From: Hydractinia symbiolongicarpus
Lineage: Eukaryota; Cnidaria; Hydrozoa; Anthoathecata; Hydractiniidae
NCBI RefSeq assembly: GCF_029227915.1
Contig: NC_079887.1
Span: forward strand, 20,333,650 to 20,397,649
Reading direction: 5' to 3'
DNA: 64,000 nt
A program made the position numbers and the translations under genes. The notes under the pieces were generated by a model. The model had not been told where the DNA came from. It saw only the letters and a program-made list of their open reading frames with translations, and did not search any database. How positions within the stretch are numbered: position 1 is the first letter of the stretch; every line of letters begins with the position of its first letter. Positions 28,699 through 40,240 of this stretch are shown piece by piece.

Positions 28699-31600
28699 TT
28701 ATTTTGTCAGTTCGTTTTTTAAACACATTACTCTTTTTTTTCCAAAATCACTCACACATAGTCTGTACATTAGACCGATGTTAGTGACGATGATGACGCA
28801 CATGCCAATCATACCGACAATATAAGGTATTCGAGGAATTAAGTCATTATTCCTTAGCAACCACCGCATCATCCAGGCGGAGGTGCAAAAACGAAGAAAC
28901 ACCATAGTCAACATCAAGAAAACACAGTTTACTGAATACAAATTTGATTCTTCGAATTGAGACATTCTCATTAGACGACGTATATGAAGGAATATGCTGT
29001 TAAATTCCATCAGTAGAGCACACACCGCGAATCCAATGTACTTGTTGTTAGTAATAGCAATCGTGAAAGCTACCAAAACCTACAAAAAGAAAAAAAATCA
29101 CTTACACAAAGACCTAAATGTTAACAAAGTATGTTTTGGATTTTCAACCTTTCTAATTCACGTCGGCACACGGCACATGCCGAGGTGAATGCCGACGTGA
29201 TTGGAACAAAAAAAAGTTCACATCTGCTTTGCTGAGACGAATTTTTCTTCGCAATTTATAGAATCCTCTGATTGCCCTAAATCTATCGTAAATAAATAGA
29301 CAGTAAAGATAAAAAGCGATAAAAAGTTTTCCTTACATGCAAGAATTAATAAAAATCATAAAATAGTTGCTGAGCATTTTGCTTATTTACCCTAAATAGA
29401 ATTAAAGTACAGTCGACTCTCTAATTCGAACCATTGTAATTCGATAATCTCTCTAATTCAATCAAATTCAAAGTTACTGTCAAATTTCCTTTAAAAAAAC
29501 TCTCATAAATGAACCTTCAAAATTCGATACTCTCTAATTCGATAAACTCTTTAATTCGTTACAGATTTTAGGTCCTCACAGAGAAATTCTCTCTCTAATT
29601 CGATTTCTTGAGTGTAAAAGGGCCCTAACCACAGTTTCATAACAAAATTTCAAATTTTCATTCATGCGGTTGTTTTGAAGGCAAATTTTGTAAAAACTAA
29701 GACATTCAAACTCAAGCTGCCGTACCGAAAAAACGAGTACACAAAGTTAAGTATAGAATTAAAATACTAAGCCTTGCTGCAACTTGATAAAAAAAACCAA
29801 CAAAGAAGTTTTATTGTTGTTTGAAGTTCCACAAAACACTGTGTCTACTTAAAAAAAACAACAACAAATCATGCAATGCTTTCGGTGAAAGATTACAAAT
29901 GTTTGTTATCGGCAAGTCAGTAACTTGTCGTTGCTTCAAGGGCGTTAAAAACATACCACGCCGCTACCGTGCTCAAAAGAAAAGCTGGCTGAATTCTGAA
30001 CTGTTTGAAAAATGGGTAAAGAAACTCGATTGCAAGTTTGGTGACAACGGGAGAAAAATTGCTTTGGTTATCGATAACTCTGCTCATCCTGAGATATTAG
30101 GTTTGCAATGAGTGGAGCTAATCTTCCTTTCTCCTAATGCCACTTCAATCACACTACTAATGGATCAAGGTGTTATCAATCCCTCAAGGCAAAATATCAT
30201 TATCTCGCGATGTGATGATGACGAATCTGATGACAATGAACAAAAGAAATTACCACTCTCAAATCCATCATACAAAGTTGTATTAAATGCCATTAGCACA
30301 TTAGAAAATAAAGGTGTGTTTTCCTACTTTGGAAACGATGGTTGCATTATAAGATGTAAATAGAGCGATTAATTTAGAAAATTTGCTAAATAAAAAACAG
30401 TTAAATATTGATGACTATTTCCAGAGATCTTGAAAGATCCTTGCAGAAAGTCTTTATTCGTACTGCACTGTTAATATTTAAAATGTCTATTTTTTGAGTG
30501 TTTACAAAGATTTTCCTCTGTAATTCGATTTTTTCTACTTTGCCGCCTAAAAATTTGAAAAAAAAATTGAGAGACACTCCCTAATTCGATTCAGTCTCTA
30601 ATTCGATAAAAATTTTATTCTTCCAGGAAAATCGAAATAGAGAGTCAACTGAAGTTTAAATCTAAACAAGCTGACTTGGAAAAGAGAAGCTCAAATTTAA
30701 AAGACACTTTGCCGACGTCAGACACCGAAATAAAAAGTTCATGTCACGGTTTTTGCCGACGTGAAATCGTGGAGTCAACTGAATTTTAAATCTAAACAAG
30801 CTGACTTGGAAAAGAGAAGCTCAAATTTAAAAGACACTTTGCCGACGTCAGACACCGAAATAAAAGTTCATGTGACGGTTTTTGCCGACGTGAAATCGTG
30901 GATTGGCGAGGCGAATTATAAAATAAATAAATAAAACAGTATAAAATTTGAATTAGAAAGGCTGATTTTCAGTAGTGTGGAGAGGAAAACAATAATAAAA
31001 GCATAACAACAACAACAACAACAACAATAACAACAATAACAACAATAACAACATAAACAACAATAACAACGATAATATAAACAACAGCAACAACGACCAC
31101 AACGATATCAACAACATGACCACCCAAAAGACCGCAAAAAACTTATTTCCACGAGAGGTCGCCAAAAGAAAAGAAGAACATCATCCTCGTGTTTGTAATG
31201 ATGTAATCACTCACCGCTGTATGATGACAGAGTAATTCCCATTGACGAAATTTGTCGTGTAACAGTACATCAATGTAATCATATATGAAATAACCTGAAC
31301 AAAAACAAAATCTGTTCACTTTATATATTTTCAGCTCACTTTATACAATACATTCTTGAATTAATAAAGAGAGCTTAAAATAAGCAAAAAGGGAAATAAT
31401 CAAAAATATGTTTGAAACAAGGCTTGAATATGTGTATAATCAGAATGAACCTTGCAGTTTTTGTTCGCAGGAAACACCTTAACGTCATATACCACGCTCG
31501 ATTTAGCTTCTTCGAAAAACCCTTTATCACTACACAACTGTTGAATACCTGCTTAAGCAAATATTGCATATTGTATATATACAGGCAGAAAATATCAACA

Positions 31601-32807
31601 ACAGACCACACCAATTAAAAAAAAATCATGTCATTGAACCCTGTATTGCTAACCTGTATTCAGGGTAAATAGGTAATTTACCCACACGATCCTTCTTTTT
31701 TTTGCCTGTCAGGACATAATACAGAACTTTATACACTTTTTCAACTCATCAATATAAAACTGTCTGTCAATGGGCAAGCTGGTTAAGTAAGAACAGGTGA
31801 AAACTAGGTTGGATGACCAGACACTTACCAGTAGAAAACATTATCAAACTCAATGCTATATGCGAACTCGTGTTGATCATATCATGTAACAGGTTAGGCT
31901 CATCAAAATAACTAAACAAAACACAAATTTTTTACTTTGGTCACACACATACACTACACACACACTCCTTGATGTTCAAGCTATACATGCTCGAAATACC
32001 CAATATATAAAATATAAAGAAGATAAGTAAAAAAAGTTTTATAAATGGTGCATGTATTTCCTTGGTGAGAATGGATCAATAAATTTTGTTTATATCACTT
32101 TACGAACCAGGAAGAACGATCAGAAAATGGCTGTCAAAATGGCTGTTTGCCGATTTTTTTTAAAATAAATTATATGGGCTTATTCGATCACCTCTGAAAC
32201 AACCAATAAATTGTCATAAAGTCCTTTAAAATAGCATTTAAAAGGCGTCTTCCGAAATTCTCTAAGTCATGCCGAAATGTTTACTGCTGAAAATTTTGGT
32301 TCTCAATAGTTAAAAATAGTTAATAGTAAAAAATTAATATCCCTATAGTTCCTATACAAGATTTTATTGCAAAATGAACGGTATGTAAGTTATTTAGTCA
32401 TTAACAAAAACTTAAAAGGTCTGGGATGAGGAAACGAATGGTTCCATCTCGCAATAATTCTTATAATGGGGATTTACTTAAATAAGGCTTGAACGCATGT
32501 CCCTTAACAGGTACAAGATTACCAATGACAGAAAATACTAGAATTCGAGTTATAATAGATAGGTGTTCCACAGGAATCAATTTCTTTCAGTAGAAAATAA
32601 ATATATTGATATATATCATTACCATACTAAAGTCCATATTGAGGAAAGTGTTGAATGCAAAAGAGAACAAAAAGTATTTCTCCACAACCATGCTTGTCGC
32701 TTGTTAGATATATTCAGATGTGATATTGAGTTGAAATGCTTTAAAAATCTACTGATCAATAAAAAGCCAATGCATGAAGATGTCAGCGTATTCATAAAGC
32801 CAATCAT
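28699..32807 (-). CDS. TLC-domain membrane protein, TLCD1/2-like, copy 2
   Basis: Four exons on the minus strand: 32807..32623 (donor GTAATG), 31911..31829, 31294..31215 (donor GTGAGT) and 29079..28699. Lengths 185+83+80+381 = 729 bases, 242 residues, with phases 2/1/0 identical to copy 1. TLC landmarks: WRNTFCSLLHSTLSSIW, GYFIYDYIDVLLHDK, WELLCHHTA and LLMEFNSIFLHIRRLMRM. Exons 1 and 3 have the same length as in copy 1. Exon 2 is 12 bases shorter and exon 4 is 12 bases longer. Same predicted role in membrane phospholipid composition as copy 1. Introns contain a Tigger transposon, a 129-bp tandem duplication and a microsatellite repeat. Tandem duplication of an ancestral gene is the simplest origin. 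Confidence 0.88.
29157..29202. repeat. Inverted repeat cacgtcggca / tgccgacgtg
   Basis: ttcacgtcggca and tgccgacgtga face each other about 20 bases apart, with further ccga/tcgg words inside. The same words occur in the duplicated unit at 30700-30900, so this is probably a small relative of that repeat family. Confidence 0.6.
29410..30651 (+). mobile_element. Tigger/pogo-like DNA transposon, deletion derivative
   Basis: Left end cagtcgactctctaattcga after TA at 29408. Right end ...cgaaatagagagtcaactg to 30651, the reverse complement of the left end with a few changes. Inside are repeated ctctaattcgat words near both ends and a broken Tigger-type transposase. It lies in intron 3 of TLCD gene 2. 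The right flank does not show the expected TA, perhaps because the adjoining 129-bp unit was duplicated across the border. Confidence 0.75.
29821..30363 (+). pseudogene. Tigger-type DDE transposase fragment
   Basis: Two frames. 29821-30111 contains MFVIGKSVTCRCFKGVKNIP, YRAQKKSWLNSELFEKWV and KIALVIDNSAHPEI, the catalytic-core landmarks of Tigger/Jerky-like transposases (VIGKS.PRCFK, W.....F..W, DN..AHP). 30112-30363 continues with ELIFLSPNATSITLLMDQGV (FLPPNTTS.xQPxDQGVI in the family). A stop at 30109-30111 separates them, although the frame is otherwise continuous. The N-terminal DNA-binding part is missing. Confidence 0.8.
30645..30905. repeat. Tandem duplication of a 129-bp unit
   Basis: gtcaactgaa(g/t)tttaaatctaa begins two almost identical units (about 30645-30773 and 30774-30901). 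Each contains ttgccgacgtcagacaccg and tttttgccgacgtgaaatcg. The first unit starts within the right end of the Tigger element. Confidence 0.85.
31010..31183. repeat. Inverted copy of the repeat at 761-940
   Basis: The reverse complement matches 761-940 almost base for base, including gttcttcttttcttttggcg and the TTG/TTA microsatellite. It lies directly next to exon 3 of TLCD gene 2 (31215-31294). Confidence 0.85.
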
Positions 32808-32999
32808 TTTTCCTATGAAAAAAATAAGTTAAAATATCTATAGTGTATGTTGATTGACATCTTCTTTATGAACTCCTGCTACTAAGAAAGGCATGCTTGG
32901 CCCATGTATATAAAGAGTTGTAGAACAGGAACGGGTCTTTTATATACGCAACCTAAAAAATTAAATAGAAACCAGGCTAAAAATAGATTGGGATGGTTA

Positions 33000-33730
33000 C
33001 ACCTGTGCTTCATATGGAAAGGGAAGGTAAAAAAGATACGTTTTTGGAATTCTGATGATATCAGACACAACTCTTAATAAATTTTGATGACATCATCAAG
33101 CAGTCTGTTCTAAAGTGACTGAGTTGACCCACTTTGGCCCCAGGTGGTCCCTATTTACCCATGCAAAAAGTAAAGTTAGTTATTTCTACCCGTTTCCACC
33201 TTATGGGGCTTCAACGTTATAAGTGCAATGCAAATGCTTCACTAATCTCATTTTAATGTATTGATGGCTTTCTGCCCTATTTAGATGATTACATAATGGT
33301 AAATTACACACTAACTGGCCCTATATATTCAAGAGATTGTTGGTGTGAACTTTCATAAACTTATGTTGCAACTATATTTTCTTAATTTACCTAAACATTT
33401 GTGAAATATTGTATGGGTTTGCTTCAGACCTCAGACCTTCTTCAAGTTTAAGTTCCCCCTCCAGTTTTGTTTTCATAAATTTACAAAGATGTGGTAGTCA
33501 TAAATATTGGTGTTACAGACATTTGAGCCTTAAAATAAGGATAATTCAATCCCTAATCAGAAAAAAGGAAAAAATGGACAAAAAATGTGTCTCTAACTAT
33601 CCATCATGCATGCCATAACCACAAATATCCAGTGTAACTTGGGCACTTCGTTAAAATGACGCTTTTGCATGCCAATTGGCACACAAGGAATAGTGGGTAG
33701 GTAATCGCTGTAGGAAGACAATGAAATAAT
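33000..33730. other. No gene seen upstream of TLCD gene 2
   Basis: Contains the probable 5' flank of TLCD gene 2. The only frames are short and without domains. Confidence 0.4.
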
Positions 33731-33732
33731 TT

Positions 33733-34310
33733 TAGATCGCATTTTAAAAGTTTAAAAACGACAAACGGCAATAGAAATGTTTTTTTAGATCGCATTTTAA
33801 AAGTTTAAAAACGAAAAACGGTGATAGAAATGTTTTTTTAGATCGCATTTTGAAAGTTTTAAAACGAAAAACGGCGATAGAAATGTTTTTTTAGATCGCA
33901 TTTTAAAAGTTTAAAAACGAAAAACGGTGATAGAAATGTTTTTTTAGATCGCATTTTAAAAGTTTTAAAACGAAAAACGGCGATAGAAATGTTTTTTAAG
34001 ATCGCATTAAAAAGTTTAAAAAACGGAAAACGGCGATAGAAATGTTTTTTTAGATCGCATTTTAAAAGTTTAAAAACGAAAAACGGCGATAGAAATGTTT
34101 TTTTAGATCGCATTTTAAAAGTTTTAAAAGGGAAAACGGCGATAGAAAAGATTTGTTATATCACATTTTAAAAGTTAAAAACGAAAAACGGCGATAGAAA
34201 AGATTTGTTATATCACATTTTAAAAGTTTAATAACGAAGAGCGGCGATAGAAATGATTTTTTAGAAAGTTAAAGAACGAAGAACGGCGATAGGAAAGCTT
34301 CGTAGATAGT
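33733..34310. repeat. Minisatellite, about 51-bp units
   Basis: About eleven copies of a unit with tttttagatcgcattttaaa and aacgaaaaacgg(c/t)gatagaa, spaced 51-53 bases. Copies degrade towards the right end. The 84-codon minus ORF at 33859-34113 is a translation of this repeat. Confidence 0.95.
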
Positions 34311-36700
34311 GTTTTGAGTATTTAAAATGTTATCAACTCTATCAATGTGACACTGAGATCCATTGTTTGATAGTTTTATAAAATAAAAGATTTGCGCGAA
34401 AACTAAATAGACAGCGAGATGCATTGTTTAAATCTTTTAAGAGATAGAGCTGTTGCGCTGAAAAAAAACAAAGACAATATTTTTAACAATAAAATGTAGG
34501 TGATACTATAAATCGTCAAAAGTTATATTTTTAGATTTTTTCTTTCTTCGGTATTTAAATTTAATTTGTTTTCGAAATCTTATCGCGAAGGGAAAAGTCC
34601 CGAACGTAGGGTTTTCCCGTTTGCGTTGCTAAACGTTGCTTTTTATAAAAAGAACTTTTAAAAGTTTCGCATGTTAAAAAATATATTTCGACGATAAAGA
34701 AATATTACTAAAAGTTTTAAAAGTAGCATTATTTTTTTTAAAATATTTAGATCATTGGATTTGTTGTTTTTTAAAAAAGCTTGTGTTTTTTAAATATATC
34801 AGACAAAATCGCGTTACTATAATTAGTTTCGTTGTTAAAAAAAATTAAAATTCAATGGCCTTCGCGTTTAATTTTTTCTCGCGCAGAGTATTGTTTTTAA
34901 ACAATGTTTCTTGCTATGCTTTTGTTCTTAACACGAAGCGATTATTTTCGCGCAATTTGAAAGGAACTCGCTATCCTATTGTTTTTTTTAATAAAAGCAA
35001 TTATTTTTGCATGTTGAGCGTACGCGTACGCTTACATCTGGACTGTACTGTATTGTATTGTCCTTGTTTCTTCCTCCAAATCTGTATGTCAAAAATTGCA
35101 ATAAAAACTAGGGTCGCTTTGATGCACCTGAACACTAGATATATTTGTGCAATTTCTTAAGAAAAGAATTATTGTCTGGTGTATGGAAATGCTGGAGTCT
35201 TTTTCTGTAACAGCTTTTGTTTTCAGTATGCATGTCCAGCATTGGTTACAATAAATATTCAGCATAAATCTCGTAAAATAACAAATTCTGTTTGTCATGT
35301 TTGTCAAGCATTATTGTTTCGGTTAATTATTTCAAATATATGTTGAGTGAATTGGAGATTCAGCCAATCTGACCATAAAACATCTGATTTGTTACGGTTA
35401 AATCTACAAATATACTTTAGCTGACCCAAACTATACAGTAAACTACCTCCAATTAAAAAACGCATGTGCCAATAAGAACGAAAACAGCAGTATTCCTGGT
35501 TCAGGGGAACTGATGCCTGGTTTCTAGATTGAGCCTAACTGTGTAATGTCCAATTTTTTATGAAAAAGCTTTGACCTTTCACAATACAACTCTGTTGAAA
35601 GAGAAATTAAACAGAGTGAATTTAATAAGGTTTAGACTATGGACATTATTTCAGTCTTCTTCATGGTCAGAGCCTTCTTAATTCATAAACAATTTAGCTA
35701 CTTCCTTTTTGTGGAGCGGAGATAAAGCAGCGAATCCCGTTTCCTCATTATAATAGTCAAATATAAGTAGGGTGGATTATAGAGTATAGGATTTCCCCAC
35801 TATACATTAAATTTTGGTAATTTTTTTAGACTGGGTTGCCCAGTAGTTTAATCTGGTTATTTTTCTGTAAATATTTGATAAAACATGTCAAATGAGGATA
35901 GAGTGCTCTTGTTTTTTTGAAAACAAAGCGGAGACTTCCAGTTGAGAATAAGTCACCCTACAGTTTTAGTCATAGGTAACTTTTACTAATATTATGTCAG
36001 ATACACAGCACTTCATACAGGACTTGCGTTGCGTTAATCTCAGCTATATCGCCCTGGTAAAGCATTTTCAAGAAAACAATAAAAGGAAAAAAGTATGTTA
36101 CTATTTTTCTACATTTAGGGAACCTTTTCTCATTCTCACTTACCCCTAAAGCTAGCTAGCATAAAACTACAACTATAAATCTACTTTGTAGGAATTTCCT
36201 ATCACATTGGTTCTTCTAGCTACAATGTCCACAAATTATGTTGGCTCTGGCAATTCTAGACTAAAAACCAAGAATGAAAGGGTTTATCCAATTTAGCAAA
36301 AGAACATAGCTAGATATTTTACAGATAATACATATTCTACAGATAGTACCCATTCATGATCAATGTTTATATATATAGTTTGGAAACTTAGGAGAACTTC
36401 TGATATTCACACAGCACAATCGCATTCAAAAAAGGTTTACTGGCCTTCTTGAATTTTCTTGCTTGTGCTACTTTTAGGATAAAAAAAGCTAATGGTCACA
36501 ACTATAAAACCCAACAGAAAACAAACTGCTGTGAGCATGGTTTGTTGAAATGTAAAACAAAATGTCACTCGATAACACCAAAGTTACATAATTATGATAT
36601 TAATGCGCATGAACCTTGACACCAAACCTCTGTATGAGAAAATATTGAATATTATAAGAAATCACACTAACTAATTTGTTATCCAACATATACTTAAAAA
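34311..36700. other. AT-rich, no gene seen
   Basis: Short ORFs only. The plus ORF at 34855-35160 is Phe/Leu-rich with no domain. 35611-35705 is a dispersed repeat shared with 26511-26735. Confidence 0.5.
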
Positions 36701-36709
36701 TCGAGAATA

Positions 36710-37240
36710 TTAATGTGAATCCGAAAATAAAGTTTCTTCATCTTCTGTGTCATCCTCACTTTCTTCAGCAGAAGTATCATTGATTTCAACATCATTTTCT
36801 AGTCTGTTTTCTAGTCAGTTACAAAAGCATAAATCTGTGCAAAGCAAATCATACTAGCTACAAACACAAGTTTCTTTCGCGCAAGATGATGATTTACGGC
36901 AAGAGCAGGAAACCATTTCCAATAGAGCATCGGGTGCAGGTCGTCTCAATAGCCTAATGATCTCTAGCTTTAACCATCAACATTCCATCCATGTCCATTC
37001 GGGCTTGGTAGGTTTGGATTTGCAACCAAAGAATTTCGAACTATCGCTGTGATTTATGAAACTCTTTTACAATGATTTAGTAGTGCATCTGGAGTTGAAG
37101 GAAGATGTTGCGGCTCAGGTGTAGTACTTTTTGTAGCGTGCTTTATCTGTATTAGTTGCACTGACTCCATACAATTTGCACACAAATTGCTCAATGTGTG
37201 GGAAGATGTGACCATCAAATGTTGCAGATTTACCTAGCTT
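36710..37240 (-). pseudogene. Cys-rich transposon-type protein, C-terminal remnant
   Basis: A single minus-strand frame with about five in-frame stops still shows GHIFPHIEQFVCKLYG, then CSCRKSSSCAKETCVCS and CTDLCFCN, and ends with an acidic tail EINDTSAEESEDDTEDEE to a TAA at 36710-36712. The C.C...C....C.C....L.CT..C.C spacing matches a Cys-rich C-terminal signature seen in many repeated cnidarian ORFs. It is a dead remnant. The enzymatic part is not in the window. Confidence 0.55.
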
Positions 37241-37627
37241 GGCAATTACATTTTTATATATTTAGTTAGCTTTCAATAAATTGTATGACTTCACTTTCCC
37301 AATGCCTTATAATTCTAATACATTTTGCTTACTTTTTTTGGCTGGAGAAAGAACAAGTTTAGATAGATGTGCATATTTTACATGGCTAGCCTCACAAATA
37401 TCGAGGGATATACCCTGTCTATTATTTCCAGGAGGGGCCATGGCTTAGATGGAGAGTCCTAGAGTATTTATTGCTCATTTTGAGCTACGCAGACCTCATT
37501 AGGGCATGCGCTCTACTAGACAACTCCTGGCAAAATTCAACAGCCCATGAGTGTGCCACCTCCCCAATTTCCCTCACATGCCTTGGGTTAACCCAGGGGT
37601 ATGTTAACATTCACTCGCCCATGTTGA

Positions 37628-37652
37628 ATCGCCGTCAAGAGGAGTCGAACCT
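37628..37652 (+). other. Primer-binding-site-like stretch
   Basis: tcgccgtcaagaggagtcga followed by acctc is the complement of a tRNA acceptor end plus complete T-arm. Its reverse complement reads GGTTCGACTCCT, a perfect TpsiC/B-box form. It directly precedes the gag frame. It could instead be a tRNA-derived remnant. Confidence 0.45.
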
Positions 37653-38720
37653 CCATCGTTAGACATATCCGTTGATCGTTATGCAGCTTTCAAAAGCTGG
37701 AAGCAAAAATGGCAGGATTATGCCATTTTGACTGAACTTGAAAAATCTCCTGCATGCCAGTGTGCGATGCTACCTTTCACTTTTACTCCAGAAACAAGTA
37801 ACATTTACGAATCTCTTACCTTGTCGCCAGAAGCAGCGGCCACTACAAAGGGCATTATCGATGCCTTAGAAGTGTTTGCAAAGGGAGTCATCAATGAAAC
37901 CATGGAGAGACATACGTTCAATCATCGACAACAACAGGAAGGAGAAAAATTCGATGATTTTTGCATAGACCTCAATGTTTTGGTCAAAAACTGTAACTAT
38001 TGTGACAATTGCGTTCAAGGAATAATACGAGACAGAATTGTGGGAGGTATTTTGGATGACAATTTACAACAAAAGCTGGTCAGCAAAAAGGATTTAGATT
38101 TAAAAACAGCGAAAGAGATGTGTAGAGCGAGTGAAAAAGCTACAGAAAGTATGGGTGCATACAAGACTGCAGCCACAGCTGTTGACCAGGGACAGGGTGA
38201 TATTAACGCAATATTGGGGAAACTAATTCCACCAGGAAGACAATACAACCAGAAGCAGCAGCAATCTGCAGCAGTAAAGAGCAACGGGACCAACTGCAAG
38301 TTCTGCTTGAGACGGCACCAATTTGGACGGAATTTTTGCCCAGCCTGGGGAAGAAGATGCAACACCTGTGGGAACTCAAACCATTTTGCACAGAGTAAAG
38401 TATGCCGAGGAAAAAATGTGAAGGAAATACAAGCAGAAGAAGCCGCAATGAACAGCCTTTTTCTTGGAACAGTGGAGGGTACGCAAGGGTTGTCAACTCA
38501 GGACAAGCCATGGGAAACAGATATAACGGTCAAAAATGGCAAAATAAAATTCAAAGTAGACACTGGAGCGGATGTTACAGTTGTAGGCGTACCACAGCTA
38601 AAACAATTCGGAAGAACCATGAAGGACATCAGACGCACAGGGAAGACACTGACCGGTCCATCAGCAGAAAAGTTACAAAGCCTTGGATATATAACAACGT
38701 TGCTAAAAGGGGGCTGCTAA
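37653..38720 (+). pseudogene. Gag-protease polyprotein of a Ty3/gypsy element
   Basis: The frame is open from upstream of 37653 to 38720. No ATG is obvious near the start (the ORF start at 37728 is a TTG). The capsid-like part has FAKGVINETMERHTFNHRQQ and CIDLNVLVKNCNYCDNCVQG. The zinc-binding region has CKFCLRRHQFGRNFCPAWG and RRCNTCGNSNHFAQSKVC. The retropepsin active site is KFKVDTGADVTVVGVP (DTGAD). The frame ends with a short unrelated tail after a likely frameshift near 38700, before the RT frame. Gag packages the RNA and the protease cuts the polyprotein. Confidence 0.85.
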
Positions 38721-38757
38721 AAGGGGGCGATAAACAGTCAAACGAAGTAGTGTATGT

Positions 38758-39564
38758 TTGCTGAAACTTGAGAGTGCCCTTATTTGGCAAACCGGCTATA
38801 AAACGTTTAGAGATACTCACATTCAACAAGTATCTGAGGACAATCAAGACATTATTCAAGAATTCCCAACACTATTTACCGGATTAGGATGTATCACCGG
38901 AGACCCAATCAACATCAAATTAACCAAAGACGCAGTACCCTACCACTTGACAGCACCACGGCATGTAGCATTACCACTGTTGGAACCCTTAAAAGCAGAG
39001 ATCAAGCGAATGAAGAATATGGGAGTCATACGAGAAGTTACAGAACCAACAGACTGGTGCCACCCAATTGTTTTAACCAAGAAATTGGATGGCAGTATGC
39101 GCTTTTGCATTGACCTCACAAAGTTAAACGCATTCACCAAGCGAGAATTCTACCAACTGGAGAGCATTGATGAGACTCTTGCGAAACTTTGAAGTCAATG
39201 CCACGTGATGTCAAAACTTGACGCCAATTCGGGATATTGGCAGATGCCATTAGATGACTGCAGCCAACTGATGGCAACATTCATCACACCGTTGGGACGA
39301 TTCTGCCCAACAAGAGGTCCCTTCGGACTAACATCAATGCAAGAGGTCTTCAATAAACGTCTCGACCAAATCACTGAAGGGTTGCCGGGGATAGTGAAAA
39401 GCACTGATGACCTACTAGTATTTGGTAAAGATTTAGAGGATCACGATACGAAATTGAAAGCCGTACTAAAGAGACTGACAGAGGCAGGTGTTACACTCAA
39501 CACTGACAAATGTGAGTTCCGTAAAACAGAGGTAGAATTTTTGGAAATTAACAACAACAGGTAA
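38758..39564 (+). pseudogene. Reverse transcriptase of a Ty3/gypsy element, broken
   Basis: Two pieces separated by a stop at 39190-39192, with sequence similarity continuing immediately at 39205. First piece: RHVALPLLEPLKAEIKRMKN, GVIREVTEPTDWCHPIVLTK and MRFCIDLTKLN. Second piece: SKLDANSGYWQMPLDDCSQL, FGLTSMQEVFNKRLDQI and STDDLLVFGKDLEDHD. The catalytic box, usually YxDD, reads STDD here, so the tyrosine or its partner position is changed. RNase H and integrase are absent. Confidence 0.85.
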
Positions 39565-39821
39565 TGAAATTATAAATTCATTTCATAGTTGTGAAATTAT
39601 TCGGTCGGAAATAAAATTATGTCTGGCAACATTCCATTTTATAAAAATATGGCGGTAAAATTGCTTATACTGGGTATTTATTTATCAACTGGTGAAGTTT
39701 TTGTATTATAAATGTAGTGTGTTAATTTAAATTTCGAAGGGCCTTTGTTACAATGCGTGCCATACAAAGTCGTGCAATCAAGCCTTGCCTCATTTGGATA
39801 TATATCCCAGTCTCCAGAGGT

Positions 39822-40010
39822 TGTCTTTCGGCGTTGTAGTTACGGTTCGGGCTCCAAGGGTTCCGGGTTCAAGCTAGCGGAGGGGCAAAATAATGAATAA
39901 TGAAAATTTCCTGCATGGTACACCTGAGATACAGACAACGGTAAACTGAGGTACAAATTCCTTCGGCCTTACACCTAGGGGACCCTGTGTTACCACCACT
40001 CCTCAACCAT
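39822..40010 (+). mobile_element. tRNA-derived SINE candidate
   Basis: ggcgttgtagttacgg at 39830-39845 resembles a polymerase III A box (TRGCNNAGYNGG form), and gggttcaagc at 39865-39874 resembles a B box, 20-30 bases apart as in tRNA-like SINE heads. The tail after it is unrelated sequence up to an AT-rich part at about 40010. Single copy in the window, so family status is an inference. Confidence 0.4.
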
Positions 40011-40204
40011 TTCTATATTGTATTGATTTCAGTTCTCAATAACAGCATTGTAACAAAAGAAAGATTTATAATGATTAATTTTAAATGCAAATATATGGTT
40101 CTGTTTTATATACACAAGCCTACTCCCCAGGTTAAAATATAAGGCAACCATCAAACAAACAAAAAAACATTTAATTTAAGAACATGTAGCTAATTATGGA
40201 TGCA

Positions 40205-40240
40205 TTATAACCAGCTATAGCCAGCTACAGCTGGTTATAA
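40205..40240. repeat. Perfect 12-bp inverted repeat
   Basis: ttataaccagct (40205-40216) and agctggttataa (40229-40240) face each other across 12 bases that contain a further gccagctac copy. Confidence 0.7.

Larger units (their letters stand above)
37625..39564 (+). mobile_element. Ty3/gypsy retroelement fragment: PBS-like site, gag, protease, partial RT
   Basis: The order is tRNA-complementary stretch (37628-37652), Gag with CCHC-like zinc knuckle, aspartic protease and reverse transcriptase. The RNase H, integrase and both LTR borders are not recognisable, and the RT ends at 39564. Several frame breaks. A truncated, inactive copy. Confidence 0.8.

Noticed and set aside
33859-34113. 84-codon minus ORF
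   Set aside because: Repeated peptide produced by the 51-bp minisatellite.
37628-37700. tRNA gene on the minus strand
   Set aside because: Perfect B-box-like GGTTCGACTCC, but no D-arm, anticodon arm or matching acceptor strand. A retroelement primer-binding site fits better.
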